NCBI RefSeq assembly: GCF_022014595.1
Contig: NZ_CP091740.1
Location: forward strand, 3,708,200 to 3,772,199
From: Solitalea lacus
GTDB lineage: Bacteria; Bacteroidota; Bacteroidia; Sphingobacteriales; Sphingobacteriaceae
Reading direction: 5' to 3'
DNA length: 64,000 nucleotides
In this document: positions 53,567 to 63,274 of the stretch, one piece after another
Layout of the letters: every line of letters starts with the position of its first letter
Position numbering within the stretch: position 1 is the first letter of the stretch
Translations under genes and position numbers: made by a program
Notes under the pieces: generated by a model
The model's input: the letters and a program-made list of their open reading frames with translations, nothing else
Told to the model about the DNA's origin: nothing
Database searches by the model: none

Positions 53567-54038
53567 TTGTTTTTTTAGCTTTCTTTGGAGCTTCTTCAGG
53601 GGTAGCAGTCTCCTCAGCTTTAACCTCTTCATCAGAAGCAGCTTCAGCATCTGGATCCGCTTCATTCCACAATGGCAAAGCCGACAAAATTTTCACCCAG
53701 CTTACAATTTTCTTAATATCTGATGCGTAAACACGTTCAGTATCATGATCAGGTGCTACTACAGCAAAGTAATCTTTCAATACTTTTCCATCTGCCTTGG
53801 CATCAGGAACACCTGCAAGATTCTCGCCCATTTTAGCAATTATTTCTTTTAACTGAAGATCTTCAGCTTGTCCGTAAACAGTAATTTCCTGCAAAGCAGC
53901 TACCTTGGCATTACCATTAATTACGGTTTTATTTTTTGCTTCGTCTAACGATTCTAGTACAAAACCGGCCTTATTCTGCCCAATTACCTTGTACAATCCG
54001 GGCTTTCCCGAAACAGCAACAATTCCTCTTAAGTTCAT
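53553..54038 (-). CDS. DUF5606 protein
   Basis: 161 residues. The N-terminal domain (MNLRGIVAVSGKPGLYKVIG, then NKAGFVLESLDEAKNKTV) is the Bacteroidota-specific DUF5606 fold, followed by a helical segment (DIKKIVSWVKILSALPLW) and an acidic-then-basic low-complexity tail (Glu/Ala-rich, ending in KKAKKTKKAE). The family is widely conserved, but its function is unknown. It lies 76 bases downstream of the cyclophilin gene on the same strand and may be co-transcribed with it. Confidence 0.9.
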   Translation of the reverse strand: MNLRGIVAVSGKPGLYKVIGQNKAGFVLESLDEAKNKTVINGNAKVAALQEITVYGQAEDLQLKEIIAKMGENLAGVPDAKADGKVLKDYFAVVAPDHDTERVYASDIKKIVSWVKILSALPLWNEADPDAEAASDEEVKAEETATPEEAPKKAKKTKKAE

Positions 54039-54114
54039 AATTCTGTTATATGAAGTTTAAAGCCTGAAATCTGGAAACAAATTGTAATCAAATTTCAGAC
54101 TTCCGACATCGGTT

Positions 54115-54576
54115 TTATTCTTCAATTATTTCTATCGATAAAATTTTGTCTCCTTGGCGAATATCATCCACCATATCAACATTCTCTACCACTTTACCAA
54201 AACAAGTGTGATTACGATCTAAATGAGCGGTATTGGTTCTGCTGTGGCAAATGAAGAATTGAGATCCACCGGTATTACGGCCAGCGTGCGCCATTGATAA
54301 CACACCACGGTCGTGGTATTGATTATCCCCATCTAATTCACAATCAATATGGTAGCCTGGACCTCCTGTACCTGCACGGAATGCCGTAGCCGGATCTTTA
54401 GAGAATGGACATCCCCCTTGAACAACGAAATTAGGAATAACACGGTGGAATGTTACTCCGTCATAGAAACCTTCTTTGGCTAATTTTACAAAGTTGGCAA
54501 CAGTTTTTGGAGCATCTTTCTCAAAAAACTCCACCTTCATATCACCCTTTTCGGTTTTAATTATTGCTTTAACCAT
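54115..54576 (-). CDS. Cyclophilin-type peptidyl-prolyl isomerase
   Basis: 153 residues, one cyclophilin domain with no signal peptide, so cytoplasmic. Signatures: FHRVIPNFVVQGG with the catalytic Arg, AGTGGPGYHIDCE, LSMAHAGRNTGGSQFFI and FGKVVENVDMVD. It catalyses cis-trans isomerisation of prolyl bonds in folding proteins. A DUF5606 gene follows. The start is the only ATG and lies at the family's usual N-terminus. Confidence 0.94.
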   Translation of the reverse strand: MVKAIIKTEKGDMKVEFFEKDAPKTVANFVKLAKEGFYDGVTFHRVIPNFVVQGGCPFSKDPATAFRAGTGGPGYHIDCELDGDNQYHDRGVLSMAHAGRNTGGSQFFICHSRTNTAHLDRNHTCFGKVVENVDMVDDIRQGDKILSIEIIEE

Positions 54577-54737
54577 TTTTTACGTCAGTTAATAAATAAG
54601 GTCGCAAAAATACGAAAAAGTTCCCTCATATATTAGCCATTCAACCAATGAAATATGCTTCCGTTTTAATCAATTAAATTTATTGCATTAACCTCCATTG
54701 AACTATTGATAATCAATTCCAATAATTAAATTTGAGC

Positions 54738-55994
54738 ATGAAGAAGTCATTGCTAACCTTGCTGTTTGTTTTTTGGGGCTATTGCTCAATAGCCTCATCC
54801 ATATTAATTCCGATGGATGAAAACCAAAAGAACCATTTAAAAGCATACGGCGTTGCCTACTGGATACTCAGCAAGCAAATTACCGTAGACTGGCTGCTTA
54901 ATTACCGAGGCGGCAGTTTCCTGGTGGAGAACAGTCAGCAAATTCAAAATGAATGCAGGATTAGAGGAGTTTCTTTTGAGTTATTGCCAGATTTGCAGGT
55001 GTCTTCTATTTTAAAGGAAATAGCAGATCCTGAATCCAATACTGATGTAGTAAAGCTGGAGAAAATGCCCAAAATTGCCGTCTATTCTCCCAAAAACAAA
55101 TTACCCTGGGACGATGCTGTAACCTTGGTGCTTACCTATGCAGAAATTCCGTATACAACACTTTACGATGAGGATGTTTTAAAAGGAGAACTTCCTAAAT
55201 ACGATTGGTTACACATGCACCACGAAGACTTCACCGGGCAGTATGGTCGTTTTTATGCCCAGTTCAGAATGATGGCATGGTACCAGCAGGATGTAGCCCT
55301 TCAGGAAAAGACGGCACAAGCCCTAGGCTTTAAAAAAGTGTCGGAGATGAAACTGGCTGTCGCCAAGACCATCCGTGATTTTACCACCGGTGGAGGGTTC
55401 CTGTTTTCCATGTGCTCCGGAACCGACAGTTTCGATATTGCACTAGCGGCCGAGGGTATCGACATTTGCGAGTCGATGTTTGACGGAGACCCTGCCGACC
55501 CTGCAGCGAACAATAAACTTGATTTCAGCAAAACTTTTGCTTTTAAAAATTTCAGGGTTGATATGAACCCATACAATTATGAATTCGCTGACATTGACGT
55601 GCCTCCTCTGCGAACAACCGACGAAGCAAATGATTTATTTACCTTGTTTGAGTTCTCGGCAAAATGGGATGTGGTACCAACCATGTTAACTCAAAACCAT
55701 ACCCGAATCATTAAAGGGTTTATGGGGCAAACTACAGCATTCCGAAAGCAAGTGATTAAACCGGAGGTACTGATTATGGGAGAAAACAAAGGATTAAATG
55801 AAGCGAGATACATTCACGGCGAATATGGTCAAGGAACCTGGACGTTCTATGGAGGACATGACCCTGAAGATTATCGTCATCAGGTAGGCGATCCCCCCAC
55901 CGATTTGAATCTTTACCCAAACTCTCCCGGATATCGTTTAATCTTAAATAACGTACTATTCCCGGCAGCGAAAAAGAAAAAACAGAAAACCTGA
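54738..55994 (+). CDS. Exported protein often annotated as 'asparagine synthetase B'
   Basis: 418 residues from the ATG at 54738. A signal peptide (LLTLLFVFWGYCSIASS) argues against cytoplasmic asparagine synthesis. There is no N-terminal catalytic Cys of a class II amidotransferase and no AsnB PPi loop. The central part resembles a class I glutamine amidotransferase-like or ThuA-like fold (KIAVYSPKN, YDWLHMHHEDF, GGGFLFSMCSGTDSFDIAL, with Cys in the nucleophile-elbow position; YGGHDPEDYRH near the end). Conserved in Bacteroidota; the real function is unknown. Confidence 0.8.
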   Translation: MKKSLLTLLFVFWGYCSIASSILIPMDENQKNHLKAYGVAYWILSKQITVDWLLNYRGGSFLVENSQQIQNECRIRGVSFELLPDLQVSSILKEIADPESNTDVVKLEKMPKIAVYSPKNKLPWDDAVTLVLTYAEIPYTTLYDEDVLKGELPKYDWLHMHHEDFTGQYGRFYAQFRMMAWYQQDVALQEKTAQALGFKKVSEMKLAVAKTIRDFTTGGGFLFSMCSGTDSFDIALAAEGIDICESMFDGDPADPAANNKLDFSKTFAFKNFRVDMNPYNYEFADIDVPPLRTTDEANDLFTLFEFSAKWDVVPTMLTQNHTRIIKGFMGQTTAFRKQVIKPEVLIMGENKGLNEARYIHGEYGQGTWTFYGGHDPEDYRHQVGDPPTDLNLYPNSPGYRLILNNVLFPAAKKKKQKT

Positions 55995-56020
55995 TGCTTA
56001 TCTTAAAAGAATAATAATAA

Positions 56021-56070
56021 AAAAGAACCAAGGGTAGCACTAAAGAATGTATAGCTACTCTTGGTTCTTT
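56021..56070. terminator. Bidirectional terminator between the secreted protein and porin genes
   Basis: AAAGAACCAAGGGTAGC and GCTACTCTTGGTTCTTT pair along 17 positions with one mismatch around a 15-base loop. It separates convergent genes. Confidence 0.85.
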
Positions 56071-56092
56071 GCAATTAATGCATTAATACGTT

Positions 56093-58168
56093 CTAATCAT
56101 AAAATCTCCAGCTCAATCCAAACTTAAACTGAGCGTCTGGCATGGCATACTTATCAACGGTATAATAACCTTTTTTATTCAAGCCCTGATTCCAATAATC
56201 ATATTTTATAAGGAATCGGGTCCTGCGCAGGCCTGCTGTCAAAAACACATCCACAATCGGATAATTTCCAACCTCACGCGTTCCCTCAGCGACATAAAAC
56301 TGCCCAAGTTCCGGAGCATACCCCATAGATTTAAACTTGGTATAATAACGAGCATCAAACCCTATCTGGAAATCTAAAACTTTGAATAATTTATTTTGAT
56401 AATAGAAGCTCTGATAAGTGTAAAAATCCGGAGCAGGAATAATTTCCTGTGCATTATTGGCCTGATAGGTGAAATGACTTGCCAACCTGAACATTCCAAA
56501 CTTGAAGAGCTGATCAGCCGATAGACGTAAAATATTTATCAACTTTCCACTTTGCTGAGGTATTATTTCGTTACCAACCTTACCAAAATATGCGTAGTTA
56601 TTAATAAGATTATACTGAGCCGACAAGCGTGTTCTGGTAACTGAATTAGAATAGGTAAACGAAAGCAAGTTGCTGTTTATTTTTGAAAAGCTATTGGACC
56701 ACCTATGAAAGTTTGAACTGTACTGATTGTAAATAGTGGGTGTCTCCGAATTCTGAATAACCGCTTTCAATATTATCTTACCAACTTTTTCGCTTAAAGA
56801 AACTGTTGCCGTACCATCTAACAACACATCTCCGGAGTTAAAACCTGCAAATACATACTGACCTCTAATATCAAGATCAATGTTTGCTGCAAGTGAAAAA
56901 CCAACCCGTCCTTTTAACAGAGCATTGTTAATGGATTTACTTAAATACACTGAGTCTTGGAATCCTGTCTGCGTATTATTAGAAAAGACAGAATCAAGAG
57001 CATGCTGATTATAGTTAACACTTTCAAATGCTATACCTCCTCCCAGGTTAAAACGTTCATTCCGACCACGTCCAAACAAACTGATATCCAGATCCGTTCT
57101 GAAACGTTTCTCCTTTACCCTATCCCTGGCTTGTAATGAATCAATATAAATATGAGAAAAGTATTGCGATGGCGTTAAAACATCTCCCTGCAAAGAGGAT
57201 TCATTATAAGGAACATAGTTGTAATCAAATTTATATTCCCTTTGATCAAACTGAATTGAATTGGTAATTTTTGAAAAAGGCGATTTAAAAACTTTTGCCT
57301 GGGTTACTGCATTAGTATCACGGGCACCAATTACATATGATTGTTTTAAATAAACCGATGAATTGTTCCACGTTGTCAAGGCATCATTCAAATAAATGCT
57401 TTCAAACTCGTGCTGCTTATTTGTAGGTACCGTAAAAATACTATCATTAGACAAACCTCCGTTTTCCGGGGCCTTCAAACTGTTAAAAATAACGTTGCCT
57501 AAAATATTGTATTTCAAATTGCGCGACTGATACCATGACCATGCCGAAAACAAGTTATGTTTTGGCCTCTGGCGGGGATAATAACCCTCAGATCCAATTG
57601 AGCTATACTGAAAACCAATATTTAAGTTGGGTTTTATATTTTGAGTATGAATAAAATCAATTAAGCTTTCACTACCAAATCCGCTGACCCAGGTTACTTC
57701 GGTATAAGGAGAGTACACGCGGTAATAATTCACACGTTCAGGCTTGAATTCGTATAAACTCAATGCACTTTGTCCTGTTGCAAACCCAAGTTTACTACCA
57801 AACTGCTGATACATGTTTTTGCTGGCCAACCCTAAATTACCTACATTAAGATAATAGTTATTATTGCTGTAAAACAGACTGTAGTTTTGGTAATCAGTAA
57901 TAGAGGTATCTAAGCGTGAATAAGCAATAGTATCTAAATCAAACTGGCGAGGCTCAGCAAAACGAATAGACTTTGCGTAAAACTTCTTTACAGAATCTTT
58001 CCGAGAATAAAAATCTTTTAGCCCACCCTCTCCTTGTTCGGGAGTTTTTTTAACTGTGTCTTGGCGTCCAAATGGGGGGCGCGAAGGATCATTGGGATTA
58101 ACTATTTGTGCATTAGTTAAAACCGGAAACAATAAACAAGCGAAAAAAAGGCGTATAAAGTTCTTCAA
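56093..58168 (-). CDS. 'Putative porin' family outer membrane beta-barrel protein
   Basis: 691 residues with a signal peptide (RLFFACLLFPVLTNAQ) and a long beta-barrel of alternating aromatic strands ending in LSWRFYD. It fits the Bacteroidota family simply named putative porin. The start codon is TTG at 58168, three bases after the purine nucleoside phosphorylase stop; no ATG fits as well. The N-terminal region is rich in Asp, Pro and Lys (NPNDPSRPPFGRQDT). The function is unproven. Probably co-transcribed with lpxK and the phosphorylase gene. Confidence 0.85.
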   Translation of the reverse strand: MKNFIRLFFACLLFPVLTNAQIVNPNDPSRPPFGRQDTVKKTPEQGEGGLKDFYSRKDSVKKFYAKSIRFAEPRQFDLDTIAYSRLDTSITDYQNYSLFYSNNNYYLNVGNLGLASKNMYQQFGSKLGFATGQSALSLYEFKPERVNYYRVYSPYTEVTWVSGFGSESLIDFIHTQNIKPNLNIGFQYSSIGSEGYYPRQRPKHNLFSAWSWYQSRNLKYNILGNVIFNSLKAPENGGLSNDSIFTVPTNKQHEFESIYLNDALTTWNNSSVYLKQSYVIGARDTNAVTQAKVFKSPFSKITNSIQFDQREYKFDYNYVPYNESSLQGDVLTPSQYFSHIYIDSLQARDRVKEKRFRTDLDISLFGRGRNERFNLGGGIAFESVNYNQHALDSVFSNNTQTGFQDSVYLSKSINNALLKGRVGFSLAANIDLDIRGQYVFAGFNSGDVLLDGTATVSLSEKVGKIILKAVIQNSETPTIYNQYSSNFHRWSNSFSKINSNLLSFTYSNSVTRTRLSAQYNLINNYAYFGKVGNEIIPQQSGKLINILRLSADQLFKFGMFRLASHFTYQANNAQEIIPAPDFYTYQSFYYQNKLFKVLDFQIGFDARYYTKFKSMGYAPELGQFYVAEGTREVGNYPIVDVFLTAGLRRTRFLIKYDYWNQGLNKKGYYTVDKYAMPDAQFKFGLSWRFYD

Positions 58169-58171
58169 AGC

Positions 58172-58987
58172 TTAAAATGATGATATCAGCTCTTTTAAAA
58201 TTAAGGTCATTTTAGGTTCTGCCTCCTGGGCTACTTTTACGATTTCGTCTAACGAAACTTTACCCAATGCATCAGGGAAACCTTCATCTGTAATAACCGA
58301 AATAGCAAAAACCGGCACCTGCATATGATTGGCAACAATAATTTCAGGTACTGTTGACATACCAACAACATCTCCCCCGATTATACGAAGGTAACGGTAT
58401 TCGGCACGCGTTTCCAGGTTTGGCCCAGGAACGCTCACATAAACTCCGGTATGAGCTACAATATTATTGGCAGCGGCAATCTCCTCCGCCTTTTTTATCA
58501 TTGCTTTATCATATGGGGCAGACATATCAGGAAAACGAGACCCCAGCGTATCGTAGTTATGCCCTCGCAAGGGGTTATCAGGCAAAAGGTTGATATGATC
58601 GTCGATAATCATCAAATCACCCTTTCTGTAATCAGGGTTCAAGCATCCGCAAGCATTGGAAATCAACAAACGCTCAACCCCCAGGAACTTCATTACCCGC
58701 ACCGGAAAAGTGATTTGTTGCATCGAATAACCTTCATAATAATGCAGCCTGCCCTGCATGGCAACCACATTTTTACCATTTAAGGTTCCAAATATCAGTT
58801 TACCGGCATGAAACTCAACTGTTGAAATGGGGAAATTAGGGATATTGGAGTACATCAACTCATATTTAATGTCGATATCCTCAACCAGCTTGCCTAATCC
58901 GGTTCCTAAAACAATTCCGATTTCAGGTTTAAAGCCTTCAATACGTTTTTCAATATGCTCAACGGTAGTACGTAACTTATCCAACAT
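58172..58987 (-). CDS. Purine nucleoside phosphorylase (trimeric type)
   Basis: 271 residues, family 2 (trimeric) PNP, which splits inosine or guanosine with phosphate in purine salvage. Signatures: IVLGTGLGKLV, GRLHYYEGYSMQQITFPVRV (phosphate-binding), ISNACGCLNPDYRKGDLM and VVGMSTVPEIIVANHM. It starts inside the end of lpxK (11-base overlap), and the porin gene follows after three bases, a tightly packed operon of unrelated functions often conserved in the phylum. Confidence 0.95.
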   Translation of the reverse strand: MLDKLRTTVEHIEKRIEGFKPEIGIVLGTGLGKLVEDIDIKYELMYSNIPNFPISTVEFHAGKLIFGTLNGKNVVAMQGRLHYYEGYSMQQITFPVRVMKFLGVERLLISNACGCLNPDYRKGDLMIIDDHINLLPDNPLRGHNYDTLGSRFPDMSAPYDKAMIKKAEEIAAANNIVAHTGVYVSVPGPNLETRAEYRYLRIIGGDVVGMSTVPEIIVANHMQVPVFAISVITDEGFPDALGKVSLDEIVKVAQEAEPKMTLILKELISSF

Positions 58988-60029
58988 AGTTTAAAATCTT
59001 GTTATCAAAATCCTGCTTAAAGCGATCGCAAATTTCGGCTTTAATCGGGATATAATGAATAGGCAATTGCTCAACTTCTTGCTGCAGCGATGGTGAAAGC
59101 AATCGCATCGCATCTTTTTCAGTTGTAATAATTACTTTTTGCAGCGATGAATTAGCATTATATACTTCAGCCAATTTTGCAACATCCTTAAGTCCAAACT
59201 TATAGTGGTCTGAATAGTGAAGATGCGTAATTTTTTTGGTTTTAAGTTCAAGAAAGTCCAGCAAAGGCCGTGTTTTGGCAATACCTGTTAAAAGAATAAT
59301 CTCCGTTTTACGATTAATGTCACTCAGTTGATACTCTTTAACATTTTCCTTCGGATGCAGGAGTTTTAATTCTCCGTAACTAATGTAGGAGTAAAAGATT
59401 TCCTTATCAAAGTATGGCCTGATCTTCGCCTCTACAATGCGCTGATCAAGTGGGGAGAATATTTTGGGAGCCTTGGTGACCACAATCACATCAGCCCGCT
59501 TCATTTCTGTTTTCCCCTCCCGCATGTTACCCGCCGGCAGCATAAATGATCGCTCACCAATGCGGTTATAATCTAAAAGCAAAATGGTGAATCCTGCCTT
59601 TACTTTACGGTGCTGAAAAGCATCATCCAGTAATATTACCTGATGTTCAGCTTTTATAGCGTTAATGGCCTTTACCCTGTTTTCACTGGCAATTACGCTT
59701 ACTGCAGAAAACTTTTGCTTAAACTGCATTGGCTCATCGCCAATTTGCTCGGCAGTGGAAGTTCCATCTGCTATGATCATGCCTTTGGTACGCCTTCCAT
59801 ATCCCCTGCTTATGGTTGCAATTTTCTTCTTATCTCCCAACAACCTAATCAAATATTCAATCATTGGCGTTTTCCCTGCACCACCGGCTTCCAAATTGCC
59901 CACAGCAATAATAGGCAAATCAAAGCTGTGTGATTTAAACCAGCCTTTATCGTAAAACAGGTTTCGCAGTTTTATAATTAAACCGTAAACTAATGAAAAT
60001 GGAAGTAGAATTAAACGTAATCCGGACAT
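58977..60029 (-). CDS. lpxK: Tetraacyldisaccharide 4'-kinase LpxK
   Basis: 350 residues from the ATG at 60029 (a TTG six bases earlier is possible). LpxK phosphorylates the lipid A precursor, so the organism makes a phosphorylated lipid A at this step. The Walker A motif is GNLEAGGAGKTPMIEYL (about 46-62), followed by SRGYGRRTKG, then ILLDDAFQHRKV, a family signature, and TTEKDAMRL near the end. An N-terminal membrane-associated helix is present. It is the first gene of the lpxK-PNP-porin operon. Confidence 0.95.
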   Translation of the reverse strand: MSGLRLILLPFSLVYGLIIKLRNLFYDKGWFKSHSFDLPIIAVGNLEAGGAGKTPMIEYLIRLLGDKKKIATISRGYGRRTKGMIIADGTSTAEQIGDEPMQFKQKFSAVSVIASENRVKAINAIKAEHQVILLDDAFQHRKVKAGFTILLLDYNRIGERSFMLPAGNMREGKTEMKRADVIVVTKAPKIFSPLDQRIVEAKIRPYFDKEIFYSYISYGELKLLHPKENVKEYQLSDINRKTEIILLTGIAKTRPLLDFLELKTKKITHLHYSDHYKFGLKDVAKLAEVYNANSSLQKVIITTEKDAMRLLSPSLQQEVEQLPIHYIPIKAEICDRFKQDFDNKILNYVG

Positions 60030-60065
60030 AAGCAAACCCTGAATCCTGGCGGAACAAGAATGAAA

Positions 60066-60099
60066 ACAGTCGGCATTAACAGTTGTTTCTGCCGACTGT
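60066..60099. terminator. Terminator between FKBP gene and lpxK
   Basis: ACAGTCGGCA and TGCCGACTGT form a perfect 10-bp stem with a 14-base loop. On the minus strand it is followed by TTTTCATT, a modest T tract after the FKBP gene. Confidence 0.75.
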
Positions 60100-60119
60100 C
60101 ATTATTTTTTATCAATTGA

Positions 60120-60605
60120 TTAATGGTGGTGATGACCAGGGCCATGTACGTGACCGTGATCCATTTCTTCCTGAGAAGCATCACGCAGCGATTCAACTTT
60201 AACATCAAAATGCAATGTTTCACCAGCCAGTGGATGGTTACCATCAACTGTTACAGTGTCGCCTTCAATGTTAACAATACGAATAACCATTGGACCGCTT
60301 TCTCCATTTGCCTGGAACTGCATTCCTACTTCAAGGGGAGCATCAGGCGGGAAGTTTTGACGCTGAGCATCAAAAATTAAATCATTATTCAACTCTCCAT
60401 AACCTTCAGCTGGTGAAACAGTAACTTTTTTAGCATCACCAACTTTCAAACCTTCAAGTTCTTTCTCTAAACCTGGAATAATATTATAGCTTCCATGAAG
60501 ATATTCTAAAGGAAGATTAGGCTGCGACTGATCAAGCACTTCGTTTTTATCATTAGTAAGTGTGTAAGAAATACTAACAACTTTACCATTTTTAATTGTT
60601 TCCAT
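60120..60605 (-). CDS. SlyD-like FKBP-type peptidyl-prolyl isomerase
   Basis: 161 residues. An FKBP domain split by an insert-in-flap chaperone domain, as in SlyD: VSISYTLTNDKNEVLDQSQ, PLEYLHGSYNIIPGLEKELEG at the start, then the flap region with EGYGELNNDLIFD, and VTVDGNHPLAGETLHFDVKV. The C-terminus is His-rich (HGHVHGPGHHHH), suggesting nickel or other metal binding. It acts as a cytoplasmic folding helper. It is monocistronic, and its stop is close to a terminator. Confidence 0.94.
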   Translation of the reverse strand: METIKNGKVVSISYTLTNDKNEVLDQSQPNLPLEYLHGSYNIIPGLEKELEGLKVGDAKKVTVSPAEGYGELNNDLIFDAQRQNFPPDAPLEVGMQFQANGESGPMVIRIVNIEGDTVTVDGNHPLAGETLHFDVKVESLRDASQEEMDHGHVHGPGHHHH

Positions 60606-60805
60606 TTAATACCGATTTATAAAATGCGAAAATAATACAATAACCCGATAATGCAGTCGATTAATATAAATTACACCTAAGGCCAACTATTGTTAACTAA
60701 AAGGAAATAATATTGCAACCAATTTCATAAAGCATTCGTAATAAGTAATTACAGCAGGCTTTTTCCTAAAGCTGATAATAATAATTAAAACCAAATCATC
60801 ATTTC

Positions 60806-61465
60806 ATGAAAAAAAGATTTCTAGCAATAGCAATTGCGCTGATAAGTTTAACGGCATGTGAAGACAAATGGGAGTACATGGAGGGCAGAGAACCTGCAAC
60901 TGGAGGAGGAGAAACCCCTATAGAGAGTACCGGCAGTTATCAGCCTTTGACACCAGGCTCTAAATGGGTGTACACCGGCACAGAAAATTACATTGTTACT
61001 TCTTTGAATGAAGAAACCTCTATTGGAGGAAAATCTTTCCATGCATTCAACAACAGCGTTTCGGGTAATTTCTACATAAACGTTAACAATGGCCAGTACA
61101 CAGGAAATGGAATGTTTGACGATGACATTCAAAGCTTAAACCCTTTTTCACTGATTTTTTTAAAAGACAACCAACCTGTTAATCACACATGGAGCTCAAC
61201 TATAAAGTTACAACCTGAAGGATCACCGGTTGAGTTAAATGCCGAATACAAATTCACTATCAAAGAAAAAGGCATAGATTTTAAAATAGATAATAAAATC
61301 TATAAGAATGTGATTAGGGTATCAATGGTTCTTTCATTGCCTGGCTATGGTGAGATTAGCAATGGTTCATATTATTATGCCAAGAACATAGGATTTATCT
61401 ATTCCGACATTTCTGCCAATGCTGAAAAGCACATTGTAAAACTCAGCAGTTACGAAATTAAATAA
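60806..61465 (+). CDS. Lipoprotein of unknown function
   Basis: 219 residues with a lipoprotein signal (ALISLTAC, Cys 18) and a Gly/Glu/Thr linker. The rest is beta-rich: YQPLTPGSKWVYTGTENYIV near 48-67 resembles the start of secreted domains annotated only as hypothetical. No Cys remains outside the signal. It is single, bounded by a terminator downstream. Not essential by context; no function can be offered. Confidence 0.75.
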   Translation: MKKRFLAIAIALISLTACEDKWEYMEGREPATGGGETPIESTGSYQPLTPGSKWVYTGTENYIVTSLNEETSIGGKSFHAFNNSVSGNFYINVNNGQYTGNGMFDDDIQSLNPFSLIFLKDNQPVNHTWSSTIKLQPEGSPVELNAEYKFTIKEKGIDFKIDNKIYKNVIRVSMVLSLPGYGEISNGSYYYAKNIGFIYSDISANAEKHIVKLSSYEIK

Positions 61466-61487
61466 GTTAATCCTCAAAACATTTATC

Positions 61488-61521
61488 ATAAAGCCATTGC
61501 AAATAAACGCAATGGCTTTAT
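61488..61521 (+). terminator. Terminator after the lipoprotein gene
   Basis: ATAAAGCCATTGC and GCAATGGCTTTAT form a 13-bp perfect stem with an 8-base loop. The T tract is short. Confidence 0.8.
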
Positions 61522-61566
61522 CTATTTAATTAATAGAGTATCTTTCTGGTCTTGTGTTCTTTTTCT

Positions 61567-61574
61567 ATCTTTGC
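61567..61574 (+). promoter_or_regulatory. Putative Bacteroidota -7 element before pruA
   Basis: TATCTTTG matches the TAnnTTTG consensus and lies 45 bases before the pruA start. The -33 TTG is not clear. Confidence 0.5.
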
Positions 61575-61619
61575 ACCGCAAAACAAACCTTAGTCTCAAA
61601 TACTTAATCATAATTATTT

Positions 61620-63251
61620 ATGTCAAAAGGCTTTTATCAAGTTCCTAAACCAATCAATGAGCCCGTTTTAACTTATGCTCCAGGTACTGCCGAGCGTAAA
61701 TCATTAAAAGCAGCACTAGAAGATGCACGTTCAATACAACTTGATATTCCGATGTATATCGGTGGAGAAAAGGTATTTACCGATAAGAAGGTAGCCTTAC
61801 GTCCTCCTCATGATCATCAGCATATTTTAGGGTACTTTTCTCAAGGCAGCAAAGAGCATGTAAAACAAGCTATTGATGCAGCCTTGAAAGCAAAAGCGCA
61901 ATGGGAAGATTTGGCGTGGGAACACCGTGCTAAAATTTTCTTAAAAGCAGCTGACTTATTAGCAGGTCCATACCGTGCTAAAATCAATGCGGCAACTATG
62001 TTGGGCCAGTCGAAAAGTGCATTCCAGGCTGAAATTGATTCGGCATGTGAGATCATTGATTTCCTGCGTTTCAATGTGTACTTCATGTCGCAGATCTATG
62101 CTCAGCAACCTGAGTCAGGAAAGGGTATGTGGAACCGTACTGAGCAACGCGCTTTGGAAGGTTTCGTATTCGCATTAACACCATTCAACTTCACAGCTAT
62201 TGCTGGTAACCTGCCTACTTCGGCAGCCATGATGGGTAACGTTGTGGTTTGGAAACCTGCCAATACGCAAATTTATGCGGCTAACGTATTAATGGAAGTA
62301 TTCCGCGAAGCTGGTGTTCCAGATGGTGTAATCAACTTAGTATACGTTTCAGGACCTGACGCAGGTGATGTTATATTCAAACATCCTGATTTTGCAGGTA
62401 TCCACTTCACCGGCTCTACCGAAGTATTCCAAAATATTTGGAAAGAAATTGGTAACAACATTCACATTTATAAAACATATCCTCGCATTGTAGGCGAAAC
62501 CGGTGGTAAAGACTTCGTTTTAGCGCATAAATCAGCTGATCCGGAAGTGGTTGCAACGGCCTTAATTCGCGGTGCGTTTGAATACCAGGGACAAAAATGT
62601 TCAGCGGCTTCTCGCGCGTATGTTTCTAAGTCAATTTGGCCAAAAGTTAAAGAATTAATGCAGCGCGATATCGCTTCAATTAAAATTGGCGGTGTTGAAG
62701 ACTTCTCCAACTTCTTTAATGCAGTTATTGACGAGAAATCTTTCGATAAACTGGCAAAATACATTGATAACGCTAAGAATGATTCATCAGTAGAAATTGT
62801 AGCGGGTGGTACGTATGATAAATCCAAAGGATACTTCGTTCATCCTACTGTAATTCAAGTTCAGGATCCACGCTATGTGACCATGAGCGAAGAGTTGTTC
62901 GGCCCGGTATTAAGTGTTTATGCTTACGATGATGACAAGTTTGAAGAAACACTTGAGTTGATCGACACGACTTCAATATATGCTTTAACTGGTGCTGTTA
63001 TTGCAAGCGATCGTTATGTAATTGAGCATGCTGCTAAAAAATTGCGTAATGCTGCAGGTAACTTCTACATCAATGATAAACCTACCGGAGCGGTTGTTGG
63101 TCAACAGCCTTTCGGTGGTGCAAGAGGTTCAGGAACAAACGACAAAGCCGGTTCAATGATTAACTTATTACGTTGGGTTTCTCCACGTACAATTAAGGAA
63201 ACATTCGATCCTCCTAAAGATTATCGCTATCCTTTTATGGATAAGGAATAA
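61620..63251 (+). CDS. pruA: L-glutamate gamma-semialdehyde dehydrogenase (1-pyrroline-5-carboxylate dehydrogenase)
   Basis: 543 residues, an aldehyde dehydrogenase of the P5CDH type without the proline dehydrogenase domain. It completes proline breakdown to glutamate using NAD. Catalytic Cys 327 lies in GQKCSAASR and the general base Glu 293 in VGETGGKDF; the oxyanion Asn 190 is in LTPFNFTAI, and the C-terminal PFGGARGSGTNDKAG is diagnostic. Codon use suggests strong expression. A proline dehydrogenase gene is not adjacent. A terminator follows. Confidence 0.96.
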   Translation: MSKGFYQVPKPINEPVLTYAPGTAERKSLKAALEDARSIQLDIPMYIGGEKVFTDKKVALRPPHDHQHILGYFSQGSKEHVKQAIDAALKAKAQWEDLAWEHRAKIFLKAADLLAGPYRAKINAATMLGQSKSAFQAEIDSACEIIDFLRFNVYFMSQIYAQQPESGKGMWNRTEQRALEGFVFALTPFNFTAIAGNLPTSAAMMGNVVVWKPANTQIYAANVLMEVFREAGVPDGVINLVYVSGPDAGDVIFKHPDFAGIHFTGSTEVFQNIWKEIGNNIHIYKTYPRIVGETGGKDFVLAHKSADPEVVATALIRGAFEYQGQKCSAASRAYVSKSIWPKVKELMQRDIASIKIGGVEDFSNFFNAVIDEKSFDKLAKYIDNAKNDSSVEIVAGGTYDKSKGYFVHPTVIQVQDPRYVTMSEELFGPVLSVYAYDDDKFEETLELIDTTSIYALTGAVIASDRYVIEHAAKKLRNAAGNFYINDKPTGAVVGQQPFGGARGSGTNDKAGSMINLLRWVSPRTIKETFDPPKDYRYPFMDKE

Positions 63252-63274
63252 TCTTAACATAACTTTTAATTAAC

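Noticed and set aside
53458-53730. 90-codon plus-strand frame
   Set aside because: It is antisense to the low-complexity tail of the DUF5606 gene.
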